Source of the DNA: a bacterium
GTDB lineage: Bacteria > Babelota > Babeliae > Babelales > Babelaceae
Direction of reading: 5' to 3'
DNA: 39,004 nt
NCBI GenBank assembly: GCA_021827715.1
Contig: JAKAUO010000025.1
Coordinates: 1-39,004 of the forward strand
Positions 1-6,819 of this stretch are shown here, piece by piece (within the stretch, counting starts at the first letter, position 1; each line of letters opens with the position of its first letter). Position numbers and translations under genes: made by a program. The notes under the pieces were generated by a model that saw only the letters and a program-made list of their open reading frames with translations, did not search any database and had not been told where the DNA came from.

Positions 1-71
1 AAGGATTTTTTTCTGAAACCTATGGACATTGTTCTGAGGAAACGATTCTCAATTATGTTAAAAATCAATAA
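1..71 (+). CDS. tnpA: C-terminal end of IS200/IS605-type transposase TnpA (partial)
   Basis: Only the last 22 codons lie in the window (frame starting at base 3, TAA at 69-71). The tail contains a GFFSETYG stretch, then SEETILNYVKNQ before the stop. This fits the end of IS200-type Y1 transposases, where an aromatic/glycine strand is followed by an S-x-E-T-I-x-x-Y-[IV]-x-N-Q helix. The catalytic HUH and tyrosine residues lie upstream of the window and cannot be checked. Support comes from the perfect hairpin 28 bases downstream, placed where IS200 elements carry their right-end structure. The element therefore looks like a tnpA-only type without tnpB on this side. An unrelated helical C-terminus remains possible because the fragment is so short. 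Confidence 0.6.
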   Translation, partial: GFFSETYGHCSEETILNYVKNQ

Positions 72-90
72 AAAACTTTCAGCTCGCGCT

Positions 91-228
91 TCAAAATCCA
101 CGGCCTTTAGGCCGTGTGTCGTTTAATTCTTTAAAAATTGGTGTTATTTGTCGCCACTGCGGTTGTTCTGCGCAATGCGCCACAGATAAAGATAGAAAAA
201 TGATGGTTATTAGCATGCTGCGGAACAT
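91..228 (-). pseudogene. Exported-protein gene disrupted by the IS right end
   Basis: A minus-strand frame opens with ATG at 228, 11 bases after the stop of the upstream ankyrin-like gene. It encodes a signal peptide (MFRSMLITIIFLSLSVAHC) and then a mature start, AEQPQWRQITPIFKELN. This resembles its operon neighbours, which start QEQPEQNPVETIFNEI and QQPLENRIDGVFKKI after their signals. After KELN, near base 120, the frame runs into the IS end and stops at 91. The gene was most likely a fifth member of the family, cut after about 37 codons. A second in-frame ATG at 216 is possible. What remains may still yield a short exported peptide. The rest of the gene, if it survives, would lie beyond the IS outside this window. 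Confidence 0.6.
99..116. repeat. Perfect 7-bp hairpin of the IS right end
   Basis: Bases 99-105 (CACGGCC) pair exactly with 110-116 (GGCCGTG) around the tetraloop TTTA. There is no T-run after it, so it does not look like a terminator. It lies 27 bases past the transposase stop codon, which fits the right-end recognition hairpin of an IS200-type element. Confidence 0.7.
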
Positions 229-239
229 GAGTTGTTTCA

Positions 240-1187
240 CTAGTATTCTTGTCCCTCTTGAAATTCTTGAAATGTCCTTTTGCGTGATAAAAGCTTGCTT
301 TTCCAAACCCCAGGATTATTTTCTAACCCCTCTAATAAGGCGCGTGCTAATTTAACCGTTACATTATTTTGGTTCTTGATTTGTTTAATACTATCTAAAG
401 CTGTTTCATCCTTGTTATTACGCTCTTGCACATTGATCGCGCTCGCTTGATAAAGAATGAGAAATTTTTCAAAAAATTCAAAAGGTTTAGTGTTAGGGGC
501 CCATGCGCATAATGCATGAAGAAGCGTCCATTGGAATGTATCTTTAAGGTTAAAATTTAAACCTTGATCTTTATATAATTTTAGTAATTGATAAGAGCAT
601 TGCGGCTGCATACAGGTACTTAAAAGTTTATACGTATGAAACGGGCTATTTTTTATAGGCTCTAAACCTCCATGCGCCACCAGTAATTGTGCGATGCGAA
701 GATCTTTAGTTAATTCCAAAGGATAATCAGATCCACTTTTAATACGCGTATCGGCTTTGTGGTTAAGAGCAAACGTTACAGCAGGAAGATCATTATACAA
801 CGCGCCTTTGCCTAAAAAAGTTTCTCGAGAAGAATTTGCATTGATATCGCCACCTTCTTCTATAATAAGGGCAAGAAAATCTCTTTGTGCTTGCCAGGGT
901 GCGACGTCGTCAGGAATTTTAAAAATTTTTTGCATAAGACGATTTTTTTGTTCCAATGCCAATTGGTTTATTTTTGGTTTAAACTCGTCAGCTTTTAAAC
1001 TTTGCAAAAATGTGTGCAAATCCCATTGTGTAGGGTTTTTGGGCGCGACTAAGACGCTTAATGGTCCTGCAGCAGCAATTTCTTGCTTAATTTCATTAAA
1101 GATAGTTTCTACCGGATTTTGTTCAGGTTGCTCTTGGCAATAAAGTGAAGACAAAGATAGAAGGGTTATGAGTATAATTTTCTTCAT
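240..1187 (-). CDS. Exported degenerate ankyrin-repeat protein (paralogue A)
   Basis: The 315-residue product starts with a signal peptide ending in SSLYC, just before QEQPEQ. The middle (about 100-180) has ankyrin-like units: LIIEEGGDINANS, then a LxxAVxFALNHKADxR unit, then LELTKDLRIAQLLVAHGG. The C-terminal block FFEKFLILY, a short turn, ETALDSI and VKLARALLEGLENNP is shared with the paralogues at 1184-2158 and 2677-3630. Its ATG overlaps the TGA of the upstream gene by four bases (ATGA), so translation is probably coupled. Ankyrin proteins bind other proteins; the partner is unknown, but export and an intracellular lifestyle make a host-directed role plausible. The repeats are too degenerate to count precisely. 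Confidence 0.75.
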   Translation of the reverse strand: MKKIILITLLSLSSLYCQEQPEQNPVETIFNEIKQEIAAAGPLSVLVAPKNPTQWDLHTFLQSLKADEFKPKINQLALEQKNRLMQKIFKIPDDVAPWQAQRDFLALIIEEGGDINANSSRETFLGKGALYNDLPAVTFALNHKADTRIKSGSDYPLELTKDLRIAQLLVAHGGLEPIKNSPFHTYKLLSTCMQPQCSYQLLKLYKDQGLNFNLKDTFQWTLLHALCAWAPNTKPFEFFEKFLILYQASAINVQERNNKDETALDSIKQIKNQNNVTVKLARALLEGLENNPGVWKSKLLSRKRTFQEFQEGQEY

Positions 1188-2158
1188 AAGAGGTTAGCCT
1201 GTGCCTGCTGAACCGATTTAATCTGGCTTTGCCAAAGTTCTGGATTTTTTTCTAAATCTTCTAATAATTTACGCGCCAATTTAACCGTAGGGTTATTTTG
1301 GTCTTTGCCTTTGATAATCTCTAGTGCGGTTTTACCACTACTACTGCGCGCTATTAAATCAACGGCGCCAGCCTTATAAAGAATCAGGAATTTTTCAAAA
1401 AATTGTTGTGATGTGGTTTTGTCAGCCCCATAGCATAAATTATTAAGGAGTATCCCATTCGAGCTAGGAATACGTAAATCCCTATCTTTATATAATTTTA
1501 ATAGTTGATAAGGATATGCAGGCTGCGTATATAATAATAGAAGCTGCAATTGTAAATTTTGATCCCCTTTAAAGGGTTCTAAGGCGTTATGTTCTAACAG
1601 CAATCTGGCAATGCGAATATCTTTTGCTAACATCAATGGGTACAAATTCCCTCTTTTATTAAAAATATTTGCTTTATGATCAATCGCAAATTGTACGCCT
1701 TGAAAATCATTATTGATGACGCTTTCTCCTAAGAATGTTGATGGTGTTTCATTTCCTGCAAGAATACTAGTATTAACATTTGCTCCGGCATCAATAATCA
1801 ATGTTAAGAAATTTCTTTTTGACGGCCAACGTTCAGAAGGCGTAAATATTTTTGCTACTTCTTGCAGCAATCTATTTTTATCAGGTACAGGAAGGTGTTC
1901 AACTTTATTTTTGAAGGTATGCGCAAGAGGTATAGTAAAGAAGAACTCGAGATCTTTAATGTCAGAGCCCGGGTAGAATTTTGCATAGAGCGCCGGCAAG
2001 TTGTTGATATTTATGCGCGCTTCAGCGGTAAGTGATTCTACTGTCGGTTGCTGTTCCGTTTCAGCAATAGTAGGAAAAACAAAAGTATTAGGTTCTTCGT
2101 CTTCTTGGCAATAGGCGGAGAATAAAGAAAGAAGGGTTATGAGTAAAATTTTCTTCAT
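1184..2158 (-). CDS. Exported degenerate ankyrin-repeat protein (paralogue B)
   Basis: The 324-residue product has a signal peptide (MKKILLITLLSLFSAYC) followed by an acidic QEDEEPN start. Residues about 55-120 carry the family block NLPALYAKFYP, DLEFFFTIPL and ERWPSKRNFLTLIIDAGANVNT. An ankyrin-like unit (FAIDHKANIFNKRGNLYPLML) and the RIARLLLEHNALEP helix pair follow. The C-terminal FFEKFLILYKAGAVDL plus KTALEII and TVKLARKLLEDLE block matches paralogues A and D. It shares one base (TAATG) with the stop of the 172-residue gene upstream and four bases with the gene downstream. Leader DNA and mature N-terminus are closest to paralogue C, which suggests a recent tandem duplication. Confidence 0.75.
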   Translation of the reverse strand: MKKILLITLLSLFSAYCQEDEEPNTFVFPTIAETEQQPTVESLTAEARININNLPALYAKFYPGSDIKDLEFFFTIPLAHTFKNKVEHLPVPDKNRLLQEVAKIFTPSERWPSKRNFLTLIIDAGANVNTSILAGNETPSTFLGESVINNDFQGVQFAIDHKANIFNKRGNLYPLMLAKDIRIARLLLEHNALEPFKGDQNLQLQLLLLYTQPAYPYQLLKLYKDRDLRIPSSNGILLNNLCYGADKTTSQQFFEKFLILYKAGAVDLIARSSSGKTALEIIKGKDQNNPTVKLARKLLEDLEKNPELWQSQIKSVQQAQANLL

Positions 2159-2676
2159 TATTTTTCCCCATTTTTTGGGCCATGCATCTCTTTAATTGCT
2201 AATGCAAATGCTTCACCTTGCTTATCGTTAAATTTCTTTGTTTCCTGCAAAAAGGTTGATGGGTGGCCAAACGAAGGTACTATAACGGTGTTAAGATCTG
2301 CTCCGGAATGAACAATTAACGCTAAGAAATTTCTTTTGATTGGCCAACGTTCACGGCCTGTGTATATTTTGGATACTTCTTGCATCAGTAAGTTTTTATC
2401 ATCTATAGGAAGCGGTTCAATAACTTTTTTGAAATTTTGAGCAACAGGTATAGTAAAGAAAAATTCAAGATCGTTAATATCTGCTTGTGGATAAAATTTT
2501 TCATAAAGAGCCGGCAAATGAGAGATATTTATCTTTGCCCGATCTGCCAATGATTTTATAGTATCAGGTTCTTCATGCGTAATCGTTTCTGGATCAGGGA
2601 AGATATATGATGGTGCGTCTCCTGAATAGATTAAAACTCTTAAAAAAAGTAAAGTAATGCGTAATAATTTTTTCAT
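2158..2676 (-). CDS. Exported ankyrin-family protein, C-terminally shortened (paralogue C)
   Basis: At 172 residues this is about half the length of its neighbours. It keeps a signal sequence and the same N-terminal half as paralogue B (NLPALY-KFYP, DLEFFFTIPV, ERWPIKRNFLALIVHSGADLNT, PSTFL). It then ends with an unrelated tail, EMHGPKNGEK, and lacks the FFEKFLILY/VKLA C-terminal block. A deletion or frameshift of a full-length copy is the simplest reading; a functional short form is possible because the frame is intact and the start abuts the previous stop (ATG at 2676, TAA at 2677-2679). Its signal peptide is less regular, with an arginine in the hydrophobic core. Confidence 0.65.
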   Translation of the reverse strand: MKKLLRITLLFLRVLIYSGDAPSYIFPDPETITHEEPDTIKSLADRAKINISHLPALYEKFYPQADINDLEFFFTIPVAQNFKKVIEPLPIDDKNLLMQEVSKIYTGRERWPIKRNFLALIVHSGADLNTVIVPSFGHPSTFLQETKKFNDKQGEAFALAIKEMHGPKNGEK

Positions 2677-3630
2677 TTATATTCCTAATTTATGTTTCCA
2701 CGCCGTTGGATTATCTTTAAGTCCGGTTAAAAGGCTTTTTGCCAATTTAACGGCAGGATTTGCCTGATCTTGAGTGTTGAGTATATCTAAGGGAGTCTGA
2801 TTCTTATCATTGCGTGCATCAAGGTTAACCGCTCCGTTCTTGTAGAGAATCAAGAATTTTTCAAAAAATGAAGTAGGTTTATCTTTATATTGAGAAGCAT
2901 TGCTTATTAAAATATGGAGAAATGTATCTCCCTTGTTATCAACATCGTTGAAATTTAAATTTTTAATAATATTTTTTTTGCTGAGCTGAAAATAAAGACC
3001 AAGTAGTCGTGGTTCGTAACTGAAATCCAAGCAATTTAAAATTAACTTGAATAATTTTTGAGGATTGTTAAAAAATTTCTCAAAAGCTCCCTGTTTTTGC
3101 ATACCATTTAGAAGTGCCTGGCCTATGGGCAATGTTTTAGCATTTAAGATATTTTCAGCAAGCGCTGCATTGTGCTGAAGAGCAAAATTAACACCTTGCA
3201 AATCATTGTAGTGTATCGATACTTCTAAAAAGTTTTCTTGGAGGGCTGATACAGAAAAAGTTGTATTTATATCAAGGCCAGTTGCAATAATCGCTGCCAA
3301 GAGGTCCCGTCGAATAGCCCAAACAAGAGATGTTCGTCGAGTGCGATCTGTAATAATTGCTGGTACCGGCCATCTTGAACTTTCTAGCATTATTTTGCTC
3401 ATGAGTCTTTCTTTGTCTGCTTGCAAGAGCGGCAGAACAAGATCCGTGAATACTTTACCCGGTCTTTCTGTAAGAAATTTATCAATATTTTCCCACTGTG
3501 CAGGTACTGTTCCGATGATAATTGCAGGTATTTTCTTAAATACGCCATCAATCCTATTTTCTAGGGGCTGCTGTATGCCTTTGGTAGTAAAAAATAGTGT
3601 ACTTGTTATGACATAGAATACTTTTTTCAT
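2677..3630 (-). CDS. Exported degenerate ankyrin-repeat protein (paralogue D)
   Basis: The 317-residue product has a signal sequence (MKKVFYVITSTLFFTTKG) and the most divergent N-terminal half of the array. It keeps the family landmarks: RRDLLAAIIATGLDINT, the unit VNFALQHNAAL, and the C-terminal TSFFEKFLILYKNGAVNL, ARNDKNQTPLDIL, AVKLAKSLLTGLKDNP. DVDNKGDTFLHILI (about 225-238) is a recognisable ankyrin turn (DNKGxTxLH). It is directly followed by paralogue C with no intergenic base and lies 16 bases downstream of a small exported-protein gene. The role is unknown; it is probably an exported protein-binding scaffold. Confidence 0.72.
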   Translation of the reverse strand: MKKVFYVITSTLFFTTKGIQQPLENRIDGVFKKIPAIIIGTVPAQWENIDKFLTERPGKVFTDLVLPLLQADKERLMSKIMLESSRWPVPAIITDRTRRTSLVWAIRRDLLAAIIATGLDINTTFSVSALQENFLEVSIHYNDLQGVNFALQHNAALAENILNAKTLPIGQALLNGMQKQGAFEKFFNNPQKLFKLILNCLDFSYEPRLLGLYFQLSKKNIIKNLNFNDVDNKGDTFLHILISNASQYKDKPTSFFEKFLILYKNGAVNLDARNDKNQTPLDILNTQDQANPAVKLAKSLLTGLKDNPTAWKHKLGI

Positions 3631-3646
3631 AATTTTTACCCCGTAT

Positions 3647-3874
3647 TTACACCGCGTTTATCAGCTCAGAATTGTCCTCTTCACAACTGCTGCATTCGCC
3701 TGATCCTGCAGGGCAATATCCTTCATCCCAACGTTCCCATTCAGGATCAAAAGTAGCCTTAAGTGATTTTTCCGGATAGGCCCGATAATTGCGTTCGCAT
3801 TGTGCCCATGAATGTTCAGCATTCAGCGATACGACTAATGCCATGCAGTTGAGTAAAAATAATATCTTTTCCAT
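3647..3874 (-). CDS. Small exported cysteine-rich protein
   Basis: The 75-residue product has a signal peptide (MEKILFLLNCMALVVSLNAEHSWA). The mature part of about 50 residues is acidic with five cysteines, including a closely spaced CPAGSGECSSC cluster, suggesting disulfides or metal binding after export. I do not recognise a family. It lies 16 bases upstream of paralogue D and 14 bases downstream of another small MEK-leader gene, so all probably share the promoter near 4200. The pair at the head of an operon of exported ankyrin-like proteins suggests a shared envelope or host-facing process, but nothing in the sequence gives a function. Confidence 0.6.
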   Translation of the reverse strand: MEKILFLLNCMALVVSLNAEHSWAQCERNYRAYPEKSLKATFDPEWERWDEGYCPAGSGECSSCEEDNSELINAV

Positions 3875-3888
3875 GCGTGCGGCCCCTT

Positions 3889-4146
3889 TTAGTTTTTATT
3901 GATGTTTTGATGAGCAGTACGGTTTCTTGCACGTGCAGCTGTTGTACGATCAACCCCTGTTTTGGCTAAACTTGAACAAGTCGCCCTCGCTCGTGAACAT
4001 GCATGCCCTACATTGCTGTAAGCATTTCCCCTGCTGCAAAAATTACGTCCGTTGCAGCTGCCTCCTCCTCCGCGAGCATAAAGAAATGCTACATCAGCAG
4101 AGACTATAGCAAGCGCTACAAGGATCAATAAACTTCTTTTTTCCAT
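3889..4146 (-). CDS. Small exported basic protein, first gene of the ankyrin operon
   Basis: The 85-residue product has a clear signal peptide (MEKRSLLILVALAIVSADVAFLYA). The mature region is glycine-rich, then basic and rich in Cys, Arg and Asn (RGGGGSCNGRNFCSRGNAYS, later CSRARATCSS), with four cysteines. A strong Shine-Dalgarno (AAAGGGGGG) sits 4-5 bases before the ATG, and a candidate promoter lies at 4189-4218. It resembles small secreted effectors or disulfide-bonded peptides in general character only; no family is recognised. The net charge is strongly positive, opposite to the acidic small protein encoded next. Confidence 0.6.
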   Translation of the reverse strand: MEKRSLLILVALAIVSADVAFLYARGGGGSCNGRNFCSRGNAYSNVGHACSRARATCSSLAKTGVDRTTAARARNRTAHQNINKN

Positions 4147-4188
4147 TACTACCCCCCTTTAAAGTAAATTATTTCTTTTACTATTTAA

Positions 4189-4218
4189 ATTTTAAACCTT
4201 TAGTGAGCTAAAATGCAA
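4189..4218 (-). promoter_or_regulatory. Candidate sigma-70 promoter of the ankyrin operon
   Basis: On the minus strand, TTGCAT (4218-4213) is followed after 18 bases by TAAAAT (4194-4189). The -10 matches consensus at 5 of 6 and the -35 at 3 of 6. It lies about 43 bases upstream of the first ATG of the exported-protein operon (4146) in an otherwise gene-free stretch. The first gene has a very strong ribosome site. Confidence 0.45.
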
Positions 4219-4284
4219 TACTTTTGGTATTTTTAATAAAAAAGCTCATTCAACCGGTTACTTTATTGGGTAGTTTAAAAGTCT

Positions 4285-4947
4285 TTATGAATCCCAATGG
4301 AATACATAGCGACAATCATAACAGGTCATCTTTTTGCAACCACCATTTTTTTCAATAATGGTCTTGCATTTGGGACACTCTTTAGTGTTTGCTTGGGTCC
4401 ATTTTTGAGTCATTTGGTCATCCAAGGAGCGCTGTTTTTCTTTTTGAGGTTCTTGCATCTGCGATAACTGTTTGAATTTTTCACAACTTATATTTTGTTT
4501 ATGATTTTTTGAACATGAAGAGCAATAAGAATGTTTACATGAGCCACAATTAATGATTCTGCCTACTCCAAATTCGTCGATAAAATATCCGGAGCAATCA
4601 CTTGTGGGGCACGGCTTAAAGCGTGGGTCCTTGCGTGCATGGGCCAATTTGAGCAATGCTATCGCTCTCTGTTGAGTTTCATGATCAGGACATATAATTT
4701 TTAAATCTTGTTCAGTAAGAGGATTTTCGCAGCGGGGACATTCTAAACTGAGAGCTCTTTTTTCTTTGAGTGAAAAGGTCACCAAGTTTTCAAGACAGGT
4801 AATGCACGATGCATGTGTACATGCCAATACATAGGGATTGGGGCTTGGGTTTTGTAAGCAAATAGAGCATTCAGAAGCTGATAAAGAATGGTTAAAAATG
4901 GTTATAAATAACGCTGTAAACGTTAAGGTTTTTTTAAAAGTTGTCAT
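4285..4947 (-). CDS. Exported RBR (RING1-IBR-RING2) E3 ubiquitin-ligase-like protein
   Basis: The 220-residue product has a signal peptide (residues 1-24, ending SLSA). RING1 ligands are C27, C30, C43, H45, C48, C51, C70 and C73 (C3HC4 spacing). The IBR ligands are C113, C118, C134, C137, C142, C145, H149 and C155 (C6HC). RING2 has C191-x2-C194, then IEKNGGC with C204 at the position of the thioester cysteine of eukaryotic RBR ligases such as parkin and HHARI, and C209/C212. RBR ligases take ubiquitin from an E2 onto that cysteine and pass it to a substrate. The protein ends FHWDS, so the second zinc site of RING2 (normally xCWxC and beyond) is missing; it may be truncated or minimal. Bacteria lack ubiquitin, so an exported version points to action in a eukaryotic host. 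Its own promoter precedes it. Confidence 0.85.
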   Translation of the reverse strand: MTTFKKTLTFTALFITIFNHSLSASECSICLQNPSPNPYVLACTHASCITCLENLVTFSLKEKRALSLECPRCENPLTEQDLKIICPDHETQQRAIALLKLAHARKDPRFKPCPTSDCSGYFIDEFGVGRIINCGSCKHSYCSSCSKNHKQNISCEKFKQLSQMQEPQKEKQRSLDDQMTQKWTQANTKECPKCKTIIEKNGGCKKMTCYDCRYVFHWDS

Positions 4948-4992
4948 ATTTTTTACTTTTTTCTTTTAAGATTTTATTAATTTATATAAACA

Positions 4993-5022
4993 ATTATACC
5001 AAGAGCAGCTATAAAAAGTCCA
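4993..5022 (-). promoter_or_regulatory. Promoter of the RBR gene
   Basis: The minus strand reads TGGACT (5022-5017), an 18-base spacer, then a perfect TATAAT (4998-4993) preceded by TG one base upstream (TTGGTATAAT, an extended -10). The start codon is at 4947, giving a leader of about 40 bases that is very AT-rich and has no clear Shine-Dalgarno. The gene on the other side (5103, plus strand) is divergent. Confidence 0.6.
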
Positions 5023-5102
5023 GAGGCTTGCCTTTTTTGCAAGTGAAAATTAAAATTATTAATGAAAATATTTATGACTATTTTATGTAAAGGAGTTTTA
5101 TT

Positions 5103-5657
5103 ATGAATTATAAAATGCTTTTTTCGCTATCTATGATCATGTCAATCCCTGCATTTACCTGGGTTTCAGAGCAATCCTTTTCGCATTCATTCAGCTTAGA
5201 AAAAAAAGATTCTGCGGTAGTTATAACCGTGGACACGGTGCAAAAGGTAACGGCTGAAGATATTAGCATTGCCCATAGAAATAATCATGTGGCAGTGGAT
5301 ATTAAGGGTCTTGACCATACCGTTAAGCTTGGTCTTGATGCCACTAAGCATTCTTTTGCTGTTTCGTTGTGCTCTGAAAAAGTTGCTTCCCAGGGAGATG
5401 AAAAAAATCTTGCAGATGCCCAGCAGATAAGGGAGTATACCTCATTCCATGGTGCATCGTGTATGCAGCAAGTGATATCAGCGGGGGTTAATTTAGAGGA
5501 AATTACCGCTGAGTATAAAGGGACACAGTTAATTCTCTCTATCCCTCTTGTTGAGCCGGTAAAAAGTAAAAAAATTCCCGTGGTTGTAAAAGAAGAACCC
5601 AAAAAGGAAGTGGCCAAAAAAAATAAAAAAATAGCGCCTGAGGTTCATGACAAATAA
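5103..5657 (+). CDS. Exported Hsp20/alpha-crystallin-like protein
   Basis: The 184-residue product begins with a hydrophobic leader (MNYKMLFSLSMIMSIPAFTW). Residues about 30-155 look like an alpha-crystallin fold: alternating beta segments (AVVITVDTVQKV, DISIAHRNNHVAVDIKG) and the late signature AEYKGTQLILSIPL, matching the A-x-x-x-x-G-x-L strand of small heat-shock proteins. A long insert with two cysteines (about 90-125) sits between the strands, and a Lys/Glu-rich tail (about 158-184) ends the protein. Hsp20 proteins hold unfolded clients; a leader would place this one outside the cytoplasm, which is unusual. An AAAGGAG ribosome site lies 7 bases before the ATG. Its end overlaps alanine racemase by 11 bases. 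Confidence 0.6.
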   Translation: MNYKMLFSLSMIMSIPAFTWVSEQSFSHSFSLEKKDSAVVITVDTVQKVTAEDISIAHRNNHVAVDIKGLDHTVKLGLDATKHSFAVSLCSEKVASQGDEKNLADAQQIREYTSFHGASCMQQVISAGVNLEEITAEYKGTQLILSIPLVEPVKSKKIPVVVKEEPKKEVAKKNKKIAPEVHDK

Positions 5658-6819
5658 TCCCTGTTTTAATGAGTATCGTACGTGGATTGAAATAGATTCA
5701 GTAGCGTTTAATCATAATATTGCTCAACTCAGTTCTGTTGTCGGCCCGCGGACCAGCTTAGGTGTGGTGGTAAAGGCAGATGCGTATGGGCATAGTTTGG
5801 AATTAATCGGGAAATTATGCCAGGAAAACGATGCTGTTTCCTGGCTTTTTACTGCAGGAATAAAAGAGGCTGTTCGTTTACGCGTAAACGGAATAACCAA
5901 ATCAATACTGGTACTTGCTTATGCTGATGATAATCCTTTGGCTTTGCTCGATTATCAAATTACCTACGGCGTATCAGATATACACACGGCGCGACACCTT
6001 TCTGAAATAGCTGCGCCTCTTTACAAAAAAATAGCGGTACATATAAAAATAGATTCGGGAATGAGCCGTTTTGGGTTCCAATCAGAAACCCTTAATGAAG
6101 CATATAAGGAACTGAGTACTTTGCCGGGACTTACTATCACCGGCATATTTACGCACCTTTCAGATACCAATAATAGCGATTACTCTTTTATTAAGCAGCA
6201 ATTAGCCATTTTTGATAGTGCAGCAAACCAGCTTGAGAACGTTCTTAAGCGAAGATTGTTTATACATGCTCTTGCCTCAGGGGCATTGCATCTTGAAAAG
6301 CGTTATGATTGCGTGCGGGTAGGCACCAATGTGTATGGCTACTGGAAATCGCCCTTGCAGCAACAACGGCTTTCTGCTTTACAAAGTTCTCTTTCATTAC
6401 AGCCTATTTTAACCTGGAAAACGCGCATTAGTGCCCTTAAAGATATTAATCCTGGTGATGCAGTAGGGTACCATAGAGCGTTTATCGCTCCAAAGCCTAT
6501 GAAAATAGCAATTTTACCCGTAGGCTATTATGATGGTTATCCACGCGGGTTGTCGCACAAAGGACAGGTTCTTATAAGAAATACCTATGCGCCCCTTATT
6601 GGGATTATTTCTATGAATAGCATGCTAGCTGATGTAACCCATATTGGTTCGGTTCAAATTGGTGACGAGGTTGTCCTGTGCGGGGATTTCCCAGGATTGC
6701 GCGCCCATGACCTAGCTGCCATGACCGATTCGATACAAAATGAATTTTTGACCAGAATATCGCCGTGTATACCAAGGGTGCTATCTAACAAAAAGGATGT
6801 GTATGAAAAATCACATTGA
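5647..6819 (+). CDS. alr: Alanine racemase
   Basis: The 390-residue product is a fold-type III PLP enzyme that converts L-alanine to D-alanine for peptidoglycan. K43 in VVKADAYGHS is the PLP-binding lysine, Y275 in AVGYHRAF the second catalytic base, R224 in VRVGTNVYG the arginine facing the pyridine nitrogen, and GMSRFG (138-143) a family motif. The usual CMDxxxVDVT stretch near the C-terminus is here SMNSMLADVT (322-331), a variant at the active-site entrance. Length is normal for the family. The gene overlaps the Hsp20-like gene upstream, and its 3' end contains the start of the LolD-like ATPase, so all are probably one transcript that continues into murJ. Confidence 0.9.
   Translation: MTNNPCFNEYRTWIEIDSVAFNHNIAQLSSVVGPRTSLGVVVKADAYGHSLELIGKLCQENDAVSWLFTAGIKEAVRLRVNGITKSILVLAYADDNPLALLDYQITYGVSDIHTARHLSEIAAPLYKKIAVHIKIDSGMSRFGFQSETLNEAYKELSTLPGLTITGIFTHLSDTNNSDYSFIKQQLAIFDSAANQLENVLKRRLFIHALASGALHLEKRYDCVRVGTNVYGYWKSPLQQQRLSALQSSLSLQPILTWKTRISALKDINPGDAVGYHRAFIAPKPMKIAILPVGYYDGYPRGLSHKGQVLIRNTYAPLIGIISMNSMLADVTHIGSVQIGDEVVLCGDFPGLRAHDLAAMTDSIQNEFLTRISPCIPRVLSNKKDVYEKSH

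Larger units (their letters stand above)
1..124 (+). mobile_element. Right end of an IS200/IS605-like insertion sequence
   Basis: The segment combines the 3' end of a TnpA-like frame (stop at 71) with a subterminal hairpin at 99-116: CACGGCC, loop TTTA, GGCCGTG. IS200/IS605 elements have no inverted terminal repeats; single-stranded hairpins with short loops near each end are what the transposase recognises, and TTTAG-type loops are common. The right boundary is estimated at about 117-124, where the minus-strand reading frame of a neighbouring signal-peptide gene stops resembling its paralogues. The exact cleavage site cannot be set from one copy. The left end is outside the window. Confidence 0.6.

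Noticed and set aside
229-306. Upstream extension of the broken signal-peptide frame to an ATG at 306
   Set aside because: It would place 26 hydrophilic residues before the signal and overlap the preceding gene by 67 bases; the ATG at 228 follows the paralogue pattern.
4204-4245. TGAGCT...AGCTCA pairing as terminator of the RBR gene
   Set aside because: The stem is six bases with a loop of over 30; too weak to call.
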